From the NCBI GenBank assembly GCA_027493055.1, contig JAPUDO010000087.1, forward strand, positions 100,097 through 164,096: a DNA stretch of 64,000 nt, in the 5' to 3' direction. Positions 8,413-17,244 of this stretch are shown one piece after another (position 1 is the first letter of the stretch; each line of letters starts with the position of its first letter). A program made the position numbers and the translations under genes. This DNA is from Niabella sp. GTDB lineage: Bacteria; Bacteroidota; Bacteroidia; Chitinophagales; Chitinophagaceae. Under the pieces are notes generated by a model, which was not told the origin of the DNA, searched no databases, and worked only from the letters and a program-made list of their open reading frames with translations.

Positions 8413-10395
8413 ATGAACTTTTATTTTAAACAATTAAACGCTGATGCACAGGAGAACGCTGGCGCTGCCGAACAACCGGTAGAAGAAGCTTCTGCAGCGA
8501 CAACAACAGCACCTGTGGAAGCCGCTGAAGCGGTTACTGCTCCTGCTGAAGCACCTGCAAAACCCCAGGTTGCTGAAGTGGTAGAAACTGCGCACGATGA
8601 TTTCGATTGGAGCGTAGACAAACGCAATGTTTCTTCTTACTCTAAAGAGGAAAAAGAAAAGTACGACAAAGTGTACGAAAACACTTTTATTCAGCTGAAT
8701 GATGGTGAGCTGGTAAACGGTACCGTAGTAGGCCTTACTAACACTGATGTGGTTTTGAACATTGGTTTTAAAAGCGATGGTCTTATCTCGTTAAACGAGT
8801 TTCGCGACATACCCGGCCTTAAAGTAGGTGACGAGGTTGAAGTGATGATTGTTGAAAAAGAAGACAGGGACGGACACCTGAACCTGAGCCGCAAACAAGC
8901 CCGCACTACCCGTGCATGGGAGAAAATTGTTGAGGTTAATAAAACAGGTGAAGTGGTTACCGGCTTGGTTACCTCTAAAACCAAAGGCGGACTTATTGTT
9001 GATGTATTTGGCATGGAAACATTCCTGCCAGGTTCTCAAATTGATGTTAAGCCTGTTACAGATTACGATCAGTTTGTTGGTAAAACAATGGAATTTAAAG
9101 TTGTTAAGATCAACGAAACGATCAAAAACGCTGTGGTTTCTCATAAAGCGCTTATTGAAAGCGATATGGAAGCCCAACGTGCAGAAATCATCGGCAAGCT
9201 GGAAAAAGGCCAGGTACTGGAAGGTACTGTTAAGAACATCACCGATTTTGGTGCGTTCATGGACCTGGGCGGCTTAGACGGTTTACTGTACATTACCGAT
9301 ATTTCATGGGGCCGTATTTCTCACCCGAACGAGGTGTTGAAAATGGACCAGAAACTGAACGTGGTGGTACTGGATTTCGACGACGAGAAAAAACGTATCA
9401 GCCTTGGCTTAAAACAATTAACGCCGCACCCTTGGGATGTGCTGCCTGAAGATATTAAAGAAGGCAACACTGTAAAAGGTAAAGTGGTAAATATTGAAGA
9501 TTACGGTGCATTCTTAGAGATCTATCCTGGTGTGGAAGGACTGGTTCACGTAAGTGAAATTACATGGGCTAATACACCAATCAACGCTAAAGACTTCTTC
9601 AAATTAGGCAATGAGCACGAAGCGAAGATTGTTACTTTAGATAAGGATACCCGCAAAATGAGCCTTTCTATCAAACAATTAACTGACGATCCCTGGAATG
9701 ATATCGAAAGCAGGTTTGCTGAAGGTACCAAACATGAAGGCGAAGTTAAAAACATCACTAACTATGGTGTATTTGTTGAATTGGCCCAGGGTATTGGCGG
9801 TATGATCCACATCAGCGACCTGAGCTGGTTAAAACGCTTCAACCACCCTGGTGAGTACACCAAAGTGGGTGAAAAAATAGACGTTATCATTTTAGGTATT
9901 GATAAAGAAAACCGCAAACTCCAGTTAGGTCATAAACAATTGGAAGAAGATCCCTGGAACACGCTGCAGGATACTTTTGCTATCGGCAGCATCCACGAAG
10001 GAACCATCACCCGTAAAGATGACAAAGGTGCTACCATCCAGTTACCTTACGGCCTCGAAGGATTTGCTCCTAACCGTCACCTGACCACTAAAGATGGTAA
10101 GTCTTTAGGGCTGGACGAAACCGCAGAGTTTGTTGTAATTGAGTTTGACCGTAACGAAAAACGTATTGTTGTTTCTCATGCAAGGATCTGGGAACAGGAA
10201 CAATACACAGAACGTGAAGGTATCAAGAAAGCGGAACGTGCTGAAGCTGAAAAAACCAAGAAAGCGGTTAAATCTATTCAAAGCAAAGTAGAAAAAGCCA
10301 CTTTAGGTGATTTAGGCGTACTGGCCGATCTGAAAAAGAAAATGGACCAGGAAGCATCTGCAGCAAAAAAAGATGATGCAGCAGCCGCTGAATAA
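8413..10395 (+). CDS. rpsA: 30S ribosomal protein S1
   Basis: This 660-residue S1 protein binds mRNA on the 30S subunit and delivers it for initiation, which matters in a phylum without Shine-Dalgarno use. An Ala/Glu-rich N-terminal extension of about 75 residues is followed by six S1 OB-fold repeats, recognisable from GxVxxxxxxGxxVxxG patterns such as VKNITDFGAFMDLGGLDGLL and VVNIEDYGAFLEIYPGVEGL. A basic Lys/Ala/Glu tail ends the protein. An in-frame TTG at 8377 lies inside the promoter, so ATG 8413 is the start. Codon use is even and G/C-richer than its neighbours, as expected for a highly expressed gene. A strong terminator follows. Confidence 0.97.
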   Translation: MNFYFKQLNADAQENAGAAEQPVEEASAATTTAPVEAAEAVTAPAEAPAKPQVAEVVETAHDDFDWSVDKRNVSSYSKEEKEKYDKVYENTFIQLNDGELVNGTVVGLTNTDVVLNIGFKSDGLISLNEFRDIPGLKVGDEVEVMIVEKEDRDGHLNLSRKQARTTRAWEKIVEVNKTGEVVTGLVTSKTKGGLIVDVFGMETFLPGSQIDVKPVTDYDQFVGKTMEFKVVKINETIKNAVVSHKALIESDMEAQRAEIIGKLEKGQVLEGTVKNITDFGAFMDLGGLDGLLYITDISWGRISHPNEVLKMDQKLNVVVLDFDDEKKRISLGLKQLTPHPWDVLPEDIKEGNTVKGKVVNIEDYGAFLEIYPGVEGLVHVSEITWANTPINAKDFFKLGNEHEAKIVTLDKDTRKMSLSIKQLTDDPWNDIESRFAEGTKHEGEVKNITNYGVFVELAQGIGGMIHISDLSWLKRFNHPGEYTKVGEKIDVIILGIDKENRKLQLGHKQLEEDPWNTLQDTFAIGSIHEGTITRKDDKGATIQLPYGLEGFAPNRHLTTKDGKSLGLDETAEFVVIEFDRNEKRIVVSHARIWEQEQYTEREGIKKAERAEAEKTKKAVKSIQSKVEKATLGDLGVLADLKKKMDQEASAAKKDDAAAAE

Positions 10396-10420
10396 GCATT
10401 AAATTACATTTTGAATAAGC

Positions 10421-10452
10421 AATGCCCCGGTTTTTCTCCGGGGCATTTTTTT
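10421..10452 (+). terminator. rpsA intrinsic terminator
   Basis: AATGCCCCGG pairs with CCGGGGCATT over ten bases with a T-rich seven-base loop and is followed by a T run. Confidence 0.9.
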
Positions 10453-10530
10453 ACTTGGTCTGACAACCCCGGTCTGCCCCATCGTGTGGACAGATATTTG
10501 ACCTGCTATTTTTTCTGACAAGATACATGT

Positions 10531-10689
10531 CCTCCCCTGGGGAGGTGGCCGCAGGCCGTAGGGGGATAATTGTAATGGTGATTTTCAAACCGGATTTTCA
10601 TAACTTATAAAGCCGGAAATTTCCCATCCTTCCCCTTCATCTCCCCTCTAAACAACAAGCTTTACAACACCCCCCTCCAAACGAGGGGG
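10531..10689. repeat. GC-rich REP-like elements between rpsA and the RES toxin
   Basis: The 290-bp gap after the rpsA terminator has no gene. It holds CCTCCCC/GGGGAGG (10531-10545) followed by GGCC-GCA-GGCC and a GTAGGGGG tail, and a second stem CCCCCTC/GAGGGGG (10671-10689). Both belong to the class of GC-rich palindromes also seen at 4945, 45881 and 45967. Confidence 0.6.
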
Positions 10690-10745
10690 ACATTCTTCTG
10701 ACCATTCTCAAAGCAACAACATCTTGACAAGTAAAGGCATAACGC

Positions 10746-11201
10746 TCATCGCTTAAGCAACCGCTCATCCACTCTTAATGTTCTTGAATAAAGGACGTTT
10801 ACTTTGTTAAAATGCGGATGTGCAGGATTTAATAACACGTTATACTCTTCAGGCATCACCGCCGATGGCACTTTCAATGCCAGGTGCTTTTTATTTTTAA
10901 TGAACAGGTCTCCTGTTTGTTTTATACTGTCAGGAGCAGGATTCATAAACCAGTTGTCCGGAAGCTGCTCTATTGAAATCCCTGTAATGCTGTCATCGGG
11001 TATTTCCAGGCAAACCATACAAAGAGTAAGCTGAACCATAGTGGTGATATGCACTACACTTTCCAGCATAGCCAGTGACGGCGATTGTGCAGTATAAAGA
11101 ATGAACGTTCCTTTATGATGCCATCGGCCCGGATACAGCGACGCACCCCTTCCGCTAAGGTCATCAATAAATTTACATTTGCTGATCCTGTAAACTTTCA
11201 T
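10746..11201 (-). CDS. RES domain toxin
   Basis: The 151-residue protein is the toxin of a RES/Xre type II toxin-antitoxin pair. RES toxins are ADP-ribosyltransferase-fold enzymes that deplete NAD+. The family signature residues are visible: an Arg in MKVYRISK, the GRGASLYPGRWH segment, Glu in LAMLESVVH, and the Ser in KVPSAVMPEEYNVLLNPAHP. A longer frame starts at 11246, but its first 15 codons are made of tandem repeat DNA, so I start at MKVYRISK. It lies downstream of the antitoxin gene, in the usual order for this family. Confidence 0.88.
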   Translation of the reverse strand: MKVYRISKCKFIDDLSGRGASLYPGRWHHKGTFILYTAQSPSLAMLESVVHITTMVQLTLCMVCLEIPDDSITGISIEQLPDNWFMNPAPDSIKQTGDLFIKNKKHLALKVPSAVMPEEYNVLLNPAHPHFNKVNVLYSRTLRVDERLLKR

Positions 11202-11210
11202 TGGGTCAAT

Positions 11211-11374
11211 GGTGAGTGATGAGTGATCAGAGAAGCAAAAAATCAAAATCGGGTTTCAATATCCAGGTTTCAGGTTCTACACCAGTTGCTGGATTCTGGA
11301 TGCTAGATACTGGCTTCGCGCTTCCGGTGTAATCTCTGGTCTTCGGACTTCTGACCTCTGACTTCCGACTTTCT
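11211..11374. repeat. Heptanucleotide arrays filling the RES-Xre gap
   Basis: Almost the whole gap between the two genes is 7-bp tandem repeat with at least four different units: GATGAGT (11211-11231), GGTTTCA (11252-11279), TRCTGGA (11287-11314) and ACTTCYG (11333-11374). The last array runs into the antitoxin stop codon at 11373-11375. Confidence 0.75.
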
Positions 11375-11885
11375 ACGCAAAAATTCCATGCTCTATACGG
11401 CCAAGTTCTTCAATAAGCAGAGCAATACCCATGGAAGTATCTAAAAAGCTCTTTGGTTTTTTATTGCCCAATGCACCTACGGGCGACTCCATCCATAATT
11501 TAAACGACTCCATATCTTCAAAAACATCAGCGCCTCTTGCATACAGGCGTGCCAGCTCTAACACCCGCTCCGACTGTTCCGGATTAAGTTTTTGCGAAGA
11601 GGTATAGCGGCGTAATGTTCTGTCCGAAATATGAAGAACCGCGGATAGCTCAGCATCTGATAATGCCATTACTTCAGCAAGATGGTTCAGCGCCTTCTTA
11701 GGTATTCCTTCACGGATGTAACTGATAAAATCTGTAACGCTTTCAATGCCGTAGTTATAAATTCCTAAAAGCGCCAAAGGGCCGGTTATATTTTTATTGG
11801 AAATATTATAAGCTACTGCGGCTTCCTCCACAGTAGAAAGCTCTTCTTCTGCAAAATGATCGTATGTAGTTTTACGGCTTTTCAT
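11373..11885 (-). CDS. Xre/ParS (MbcA-type, DUF2384) antitoxin
   Basis: The 170-residue antitoxin has an N-terminal helix-turn-helix-like part (ALSDAELSAVLHISDRTLRRY is the recognisable segment) and a C-terminal toxin-binding DUF2384 region (ARLYARGADVFEDMESFKLWMESPVGALGNKKPKSFLDT, with the family's 'W...P...LG...P...L' spacing). It neutralises the RES toxin and represses the operon. I start at MKSRKTTYDHF, thirteen bases after the predicted start point; the longer frame from 11924 would run through the promoter. Confidence 0.88.
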   Translation of the reverse strand: MKSRKTTYDHFAEEELSTVEEAAVAYNISNKNITGPLALLGIYNYGIESVTDFISYIREGIPKKALNHLAEVMALSDAELSAVLHISDRTLRRYTSSQKLNPEQSERVLELARLYARGADVFEDMESFKLWMESPVGALGNKKPKSFLDTSMGIALLIEELGRIEHGIFA

Positions 11886-11894
11886 ATTTCGCTT

Positions 11895-11910
11895 ATTTGT
11901 CCCAAATATA
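11895..11910 (-). promoter_or_regulatory. Promoter -7 box and overlapping palindrome of the RES/Xre operon
   Basis: TATATTTG (complement of 11903-11910) is a consensus -7 box. ATTTG-TCC-CAAAT (11895-11907) is a perfect inverted repeat that overlaps it, where antitoxin binding would block transcription. A second ATTTGTC copy lies at 11916-11922. Confidence 0.55.
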
Positions 11911-11962
11911 CGGCCATTTGTCAATAATTAAAAATTTTTGTCCTGATTTCCCGGGAATAAAA

Positions 11963-11983
11963 AAACCGGCGCGAGGCCGGTTT
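11963..11983 (-). terminator. Terminator after the TonB-dependent receptor gene
   Basis: AAACCGGC and GCCGGTTT form an eight-pair stem with a five-base loop; on the minus strand a run of T follows (complement of 11957-11962). Confidence 0.7.
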
Positions 11984-12006
11984 CTAAAAAAATCCTTTAT
12001 GAAAAC

Positions 12007-15000
12007 TTAGAAGGTAAATCTTAGTCCCATTTGCATAGACCATGTACTTGACAGGGATAAATAATCCTGATAAGCATTATTGGCAAGTTTACCATTAAAC
12101 TCCCTCATATTAAAAGCAGGAGCGCCATTAACATATCCTTTAAATGCTAAAGGGTCTGTCAATGTTGTAGTTTGCTTATATCCCCAATTCTTCCACTTGC
12201 TGCTAATCATGTTACCAATATTAAATATATCTAATGTAAACTGAAGGTTCCTGCTAATTCTTCCGCTAGCATCTCTACGTACTATTAAGTCCTGTAAGAG
12301 ACGGAAATCAATTTGATTATACCAGGGAGAAACGGCACCATAACGATTTACATAGCTGCCTCTCTTTTCAGTAAGATATTTGCTACTTGCTATAAAATCA
12401 TCATAAGCTGCCTGTTGCTGAGCAACGGTGTATTTTGAGGTGGCAACAAAGGGAACATCTGCTCCTGATTTATATACATACATCAGTTCAGTATTTCCAT
12501 CTCCAACAATTGAACCATTAACGTTATAACTAATCACACTTTGGTTTGCTCCTTCATAGAAAAGTGAGAATTGAGTAGGAAAATCAAAAATGCCTTTTTC
12601 TATTCTGTAAGACAGGTTTGAAATAATTCGGTGTGGAATTGCATATTGTGAATTATCTAACACCATCGCATTTGAGCCATTTACATTATTGATAGATTGC
12701 CAAGCCGAAGTAGCTCTGCTGCCAGGGTTAGGACTAACTTCTTTAGCCTGCGAATAGTTGTATGCAATCATACCCGAAAAACCACTCCTGAAATCTTTAG
12801 ACAACTGTGCAGTGAATGAAAATGCATTACCCTTTTTCACATTTTCCAAAACAATAGGAGTACCAACCTGAGCATCAGGATAATATAAACTTCCACTAAT
12901 ACCTCCTGGATAATAATAACGATTATCCGGACCGGTTAGCTGGCTTGTTGGTGCTTTTAAATTGGGGTTACGCATTACTACAGCATTTATATCTTTTGTA
13001 TATATCAAATCTACACTTGCAGTAAAGCCATCCCCAAAACGTTTATCCACACCAATATTCGTTCTCCATACCTGTGGAAATTTAAAGTTAGGATCAATTA
13101 AAACAAAACTTTGAGGCACTTTGGCACCTGCTGTTTTTCCAAATGCAGGAGAATTTGCATACGCATCCGTGTTAGGGTTGAACTTGGTAATACCCGCATC
13201 TATAAGTTGTTGGGCAGTATTAAGAACTACAGCATTTTGATACATACCACTGTTAGACGGCATATTTGTCAGGAATACGAAAGGTACACGGCCTGTAAAA
13301 ATTCCGGTTCCTCCACGAACTATTAAACTCCTATCACCTATTGGATCCCAGTTAAACCCAACTCTTGGTGAAAACAATGGCGTATTCTTAGGCCATGCGC
13401 TGGTGTTATAGTTAATCATGTTGCCCTTTGCATCGGGGAATTGCAATTCATCGATTTTGGGATTACCAATTGGGCTCTCTCCATAAATTGGCATATCTAC
13501 TCTTATTCCATATGTAAGTTTAAAACGATTGTTTATATTAAATTCATCCTGAGCATAAATACCTACCTGCGCCATTTTCAAATTTGCAGAAAATACTGCA
13601 GGCTCACCGGATACCAAAGAATAAGTGTACCCATAATATGCAGGAGCCGCTTCATTAAGAAAATCGTCAAGCGTATTAAATACATAATGCCCAGCAGCGC
13701 CACCCATAAACATGTTTCCAACTTTCTGCCTTTCATAAGTAATACCGGCAGTTAATGTATGTCTGCCAGCATAATAAGTGAAGTTGTCAGTAAAATTCAA
13801 GACATTATTGATTAATTGATTGTTCATGGTAAAGGGATCTGACCCCAGGCTAATGTAGTTTTGTCCCGAACCATTAAAGATATCAACAGTTGGGAAAAAA
13901 TCAGGGTTCCCGGCTGGTTGACGAATATCGCTTGATTTTGTATAAGTGGCGATAAACTGATTTGCCATAGAGTTATTAAATCTGCTGTTCAATTCTAATG
14001 AACCACTTTTTACAAGTCTGTTAGTTCCATAGTTGCCACTCGCAAAAGCCATTGAGTTTGCACTAAAACGGTTATTAGGCAACCTGGTAACTCCGCTTGC
14101 CTGGCCTGTTACATAAATTCTTCCACTTTGGGGAACTGAACTTGAATTTAACGGAGATACTTCATAACCCTTATAGTCGGAGTATTTTAAAATCAATTTA
14201 TGCCTGTTAGTAATGTTCCAATCCAGCTTTCCTAACAACTTGCGATTATTCTCATCAAAATTCGGGAAATTATTATACGCGCCTAAATCATAGCCGTACT
14301 TCGATTTTACAAAATCATAAACCTTTGCAAGATCAGCAAGGGTTGTATTAGATGGTGTACCTGCTATAGAAGAGCCTTTAGCAACATAAGTTATTCCCGG
14401 TCTCGATTTTTTCTCAGATTCACCACTTACAAAAAAGAAGAGTTTATCCTTTATGATCGGACCGCCCAAAGTAGCCCCAACCACACTGTTTTTATTAGGT
14501 GTTTTATTTAGCTCTTGTCCGTTTACTTTATAACCATAGGAGTTTTGATTTCTTAAAAACCCATAGGCAGACCCATGAAACTGATTGGTTCCGCTTTTTG
14601 TTACCGCGTTAACGCCAGCACCTGTAAAGCCTGATTGTCTTACATCAAACGGCGCAATATTAACATTAACCTGATCCAGTGCATCCAATGAAATAGGCGA
14701 ACCTCCTCCTGGTGCAAGATCGTTATTGAGACCGAAGTTATTGTTTAAGTTTGCCCCATCTACCTGAAAATTATTATAACGGGCATCACGACCAGCAAAA
14801 TTTGTTCCGCTTGCCTGGGGTGTTAGCCTTGTAAAATCTGTAATTGACCTGGAAATAGAAGGCATTGTTTTCAATTGCTCAGAACTTACAGATGTTGTAG
14901 CTCCGGTTTTGATTCCGGCAACTCTCTTTTTTGAAGAAGCAACAATCACATTCTCTAGACTTGTACCTTTTTGTTCTAATACAGCTGTTAAAGAGAAAGA

Positions 15001-15300
15001 AATACCCAATTGTAATGAAATATTTTCTATTTTTTCAGGATTCAGGCCCACATAAGTTACCTCAACCGTATAAGGGCCGCCAATACGCAGTCCATTCAAA
15101 TCGAACAAACCGTTAACTCTTGAAACGGCATTATAGACAGTACCTGATGGCATGTGGGTTGCCTTAATGGTTGCCCCCGGCAAACCTTTTCCTTCTGTAT
15201 CTGTTACTGTCCCAGTAATACTACTGGTGGTTACCTGTGCATTTACTACCGCAACCGATAAGACTATCAGCGTAGTTAGAAGAAGAATTTTTTTTAGCAT
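12007..15300 (-). CDS. TonB-dependent receptor, Oar-like, with carboxypeptidase-regulatory domain
   Basis: The 1097-residue outer-membrane protein has a signal peptide (MLKKILLLTTLIVLSVAVVNAQ), a carboxypeptidase-like domain (about 22-105, ITGTVTDTEGKGLPGATI), a plug (about 120-240, including SITDFTRLTPQASG and the NNFQVDGANLNNNFG motif) and a long beta-barrel that ends in MQMGLRFTF with a C-terminal Phe. The plug motifs match the Oar/OmpA-related receptors rather than SusC, and no SusD gene lies next to it. The substrate is unknown. An in-frame Met at 15345 exists, but MLKKILLL gives the correct signal peptide. Confidence 0.88.
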   Translation of the reverse strand: MLKKILLLTTLIVLSVAVVNAQVTTSSITGTVTDTEGKGLPGATIKATHMPSGTVYNAVSRVNGLFDLNGLRIGGPYTVEVTYVGLNPEKIENISLQLGISFSLTAVLEQKGTSLENVIVASSKKRVAGIKTGATTSVSSEQLKTMPSISRSITDFTRLTPQASGTNFAGRDARYNNFQVDGANLNNNFGLNNDLAPGGGSPISLDALDQVNVNIAPFDVRQSGFTGAGVNAVTKSGTNQFHGSAYGFLRNQNSYGYKVNGQELNKTPNKNSVVGATLGGPIIKDKLFFFVSGESEKKSRPGITYVAKGSSIAGTPSNTTLADLAKVYDFVKSKYGYDLGAYNNFPNFDENNRKLLGKLDWNITNRHKLILKYSDYKGYEVSPLNSSSVPQSGRIYVTGQASGVTRLPNNRFSANSMAFASGNYGTNRLVKSGSLELNSRFNNSMANQFIATYTKSSDIRQPAGNPDFFPTVDIFNGSGQNYISLGSDPFTMNNQLINNVLNFTDNFTYYAGRHTLTAGITYERQKVGNMFMGGAAGHYVFNTLDDFLNEAAPAYYGYTYSLVSGEPAVFSANLKMAQVGIYAQDEFNINNRFKLTYGIRVDMPIYGESPIGNPKIDELQFPDAKGNMINYNTSAWPKNTPLFSPRVGFNWDPIGDRSLIVRGGTGIFTGRVPFVFLTNMPSNSGMYQNAVVLNTAQQLIDAGITKFNPNTDAYANSPAFGKTAGAKVPQSFVLIDPNFKFPQVWRTNIGVDKRFGDGFTASVDLIYTKDINAVVMRNPNLKAPTSQLTGPDNRYYYPGGISGSLYYPDAQVGTPIVLENVKKGNAFSFTAQLSKDFRSGFSGMIAYNYSQAKEVSPNPGSRATSAWQSINNVNGSNAMVLDNSQYAIPHRIISNLSYRIEKGIFDFPTQFSLFYEGANQSVISYNVNGSIVGDGNTELMYVYKSGADVPFVATSKYTVAQQQAAYDDFIASSKYLTEKRGSYVNRYGAVSPWYNQIDFRLLQDLIVRRDASGRISRNLQFTLDIFNIGNMISSKWKNWGYKQTTTLTDPLAFKGYVNGAPAFNMREFNGKLANNAYQDYLSLSSTWSMQMGLRFTF

Positions 15301-15494
15301 GTAAAACAATTTTAAGTCGCAAAGAAAAGCATTAAAATTTAACATTTGCTGTTGTTATGTTAACAAATTGTAACCAGGCTTTAACATATAAATAACTTGA
15401 TTAACATCAATTTTTAATCATTTTCTAATGATCATCCGGCTTACGCTTCAATATTATTTAACATTTTGAACTAATCATTATTGAAAAAAATAAA

Positions 15495-15521
15495 AAACCT
15501 GCCAAAATCTTTGACAGGTTT
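15495..15521 (-). terminator. Terminator after the M42 peptidase gene
   Basis: AAACCTG and CAGGTTT with an inner CAAA/TTTG and one mismatch form the stem; on the minus strand a T-rich tract follows. The rest of 15301-15632 holds the receptor's promoter region, without a clear TAnnTTTG, and heptad repeats. Confidence 0.65.
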
Positions 15522-15564
15522 CAAATTAAAATATAACTTAATATTAAATTTAGTATGAGCTATC

Positions 15565-15629
15565 AGTAGTGAATAGTGAGTAGTTTGGATACCTACGCAC
15601 AACTAACCATTTACTATTCACTAATACAT
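15565..15629. repeat. Heptanucleotide arrays after the M42 gene
   Basis: Two short arrays: AGTAGTG-type (15565-15585) and ATTYACT-type (15602-15629). The second ends four bases from the M42 stop codon. Confidence 0.65.
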
Positions 15630-15632
15630 CCC

Positions 15633-16754
15633 TTACAAATAGCTCAGATTCGTTTTAGGTGTAAGCTTTAGCAAAGTTTCGTACATCAGCCGGATAGTGT
15701 TTTCTATATCATCTTTATGAATCATCTCTACCGTGGTATGCATATACCGCAGCGGTATTGAAATTAAAACCGACGGACATCCGTCATTGGCATAAGCAAA
15801 AGAGTCCGTGTCGGTACCTGTGCTTCTGCTCAGTGCCCGCCATTGCACCGGTATCTTATGGTCTTCGGCCACTTTTTCAACAAAGGCCAGCAACTTGTTA
15901 TGGATGGCCGGTCCATAAGCCAGGGAGGGCCCTTTGCTGCAGGCCACATCACCTTCAATCTTCTTATTGATCATAAAATGGCCGGTATCGTGCGTTACAT
16001 CAGTAATGATGGCTACATCGGGCTTTATACGCCGGGCGATCATTTCAGCGCCACGAAGTCCTATTTCTTCCTGAACAGCGTTCACAACGTAAAGACTATA
16101 AGGCAGTTTCTTTTTACCTTCTTTCAATAAGCGGGCTACTTCTGCAATCATAAAACCTCCTACCCTGTTGTCAAAGGCACGTCCTACATAAAAATCATTT
16201 GCCAGTTCATCAAAGCCATCCTGGTAAGTAACCACAGCGCCAATATGTATGCCTAATGCTTCCACATCTTTTTTACTTCTTACACCGCAGTCAATACAAA
16301 CATTTTCTACTTTAGGCTGTGTTTCATTTTCTTTTCCAATGCGTGTATGTATGGCAGGCCATCCAAACACACCTTTTACGATACCCTTTTTACCATGCAC
16401 GTTCACACGAAGGCCGGGAGCTATCTGGTGATCTACGCCCCCATTTCTTTTGAGGAAAATGAGACCGTTATCGGTGATATAGTTCACAAACCAGCTGATC
16501 TCATCTGCATGCGCTTCAATCACTACTTTAAAGGGCTGGCCTGGATTAATAACGCCCACTGCCGTACCATAAGGATCTACAAACTGCTCATCAATATAAG
16601 GGGCCAGGTAGTTAAGCCAAAGCTTCTGCCCCCAGGTTTCAAAGCCTACCGGGGATGCATTATTAATATATTCCTTTAAAAACTCAAGCGATGCCGGAGT
16701 TATTACAGGTGCATTCTTTGTTTCTTTCTTTTTAGTACTCTTTTCTTTTGCCAT
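15633..16754 (-). CDS. M42 family metallopeptidase (glutamyl/deblocking aminopeptidase type)
   Basis: The 373-residue cytoplasmic peptidase has a Lys-rich N-terminal extension of about 20 residues. The two-metal site residues are all present: His and Asp in IEAHADEISWF, Asp in GRAFDNRVGG, the Glu pair in QEEIGLRGAE, and Asp and His in TDVTHDTGH and YMHTTVE. Family members trim N-terminal residues from peptides as large dodecameric complexes. It stands alone on the minus strand with a terminator behind it. The upstream gap is full of heptad repeats, so its promoter is not obvious. Confidence 0.92.
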   Translation of the reverse strand: MAKEKSTKKKETKNAPVITPASLEFLKEYINNASPVGFETWGQKLWLNYLAPYIDEQFVDPYGTAVGVINPGQPFKVVIEAHADEISWFVNYITDNGLIFLKRNGGVDHQIAPGLRVNVHGKKGIVKGVFGWPAIHTRIGKENETQPKVENVCIDCGVRSKKDVEALGIHIGAVVTYQDGFDELANDFYVGRAFDNRVGGFMIAEVARLLKEGKKKLPYSLYVVNAVQEEIGLRGAEMIARRIKPDVAIITDVTHDTGHFMINKKIEGDVACSKGPSLAYGPAIHNKLLAFVEKVAEDHKIPVQWRALSRSTGTDTDSFAYANDGCPSVLISIPLRYMHTTVEMIHKDDIENTIRLMYETLLKLTPKTNLSYL

Positions 16755-16813
16755 AGTAATAGTATTTGTATTGGCGTCAAACGTACATAATTTTTGAATA
16801 GGTCGGGAAGATC

Positions 16814-17001
16814 AAAAGTCGGAAAGTCAGGGAGTCCGAGGTCCGAAAGCAGGACACAACAAGTAACCAGTAACCTGTATTCAGTATCCAACAACCAGCA
16901 TAATATAAAATGTACGATGTTTGGTGTACGATGTATGACATGAAAGCGGATAGCGAAAGGCTGAAAGCCAGAAGCTAAAGGCCGAAGACTAAAAGCAGAA
17001 C
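16814..17001. repeat. Block of four different heptanucleotide arrays
   Basis: Within the 490-bp gap between the M42 and DUF6515 genes there are AAGTCNG-type units (16814-16848), AGTAACC-type (16862-16896), TGTACGA-type (16911-16938) and eight in-phase GCYRAAR-type units (16946-17001). No gene is seen in the gap. Confidence 0.8.
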
Positions 17002-17050
17002 ACCGTTTACTACGATTGAATTTAATTACTGCCTAACTAACAACGCCTGT

Positions 17051-17109
17051 GTATAGAATATCCGAACACTCAATATTCAATGCCCAGCAATGAATGCTCA
17101 ATGAAAGTT
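17051..17109. repeat. Dispersed repeat copy plus heptad array
   Basis: 17051-17082 matches 60777-60808 at about 28 of 32 positions (shared core TATAGAATATCCG, then TCAATATTC). From 17068 the sequence continues in 7-bp units of ATTCAAT type to 17109. A last short array (GACTCCT, GACTTCC) is at 17160-17180. Confidence 0.65.
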
Positions 17110-17244
17110 TCCAGCAACCTTAAAACAAATAAACTTTAAGACACCATCTTCGGCCCCGGGACTCCTGACTTCCCAACTTTTTTAACACTCCTTACGCATC
17201 GTTTTTACAAAATGAAGCGTCCTACCTGTAAAAAATAGCATAAA

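Noticed and set aside
16814-17001. Repeats as a possible CRISPR array
   Set aside because: Units are 7 bp and contiguous, without constant repeats of 25-40 bp and unique spacers, and no cas genes are present.
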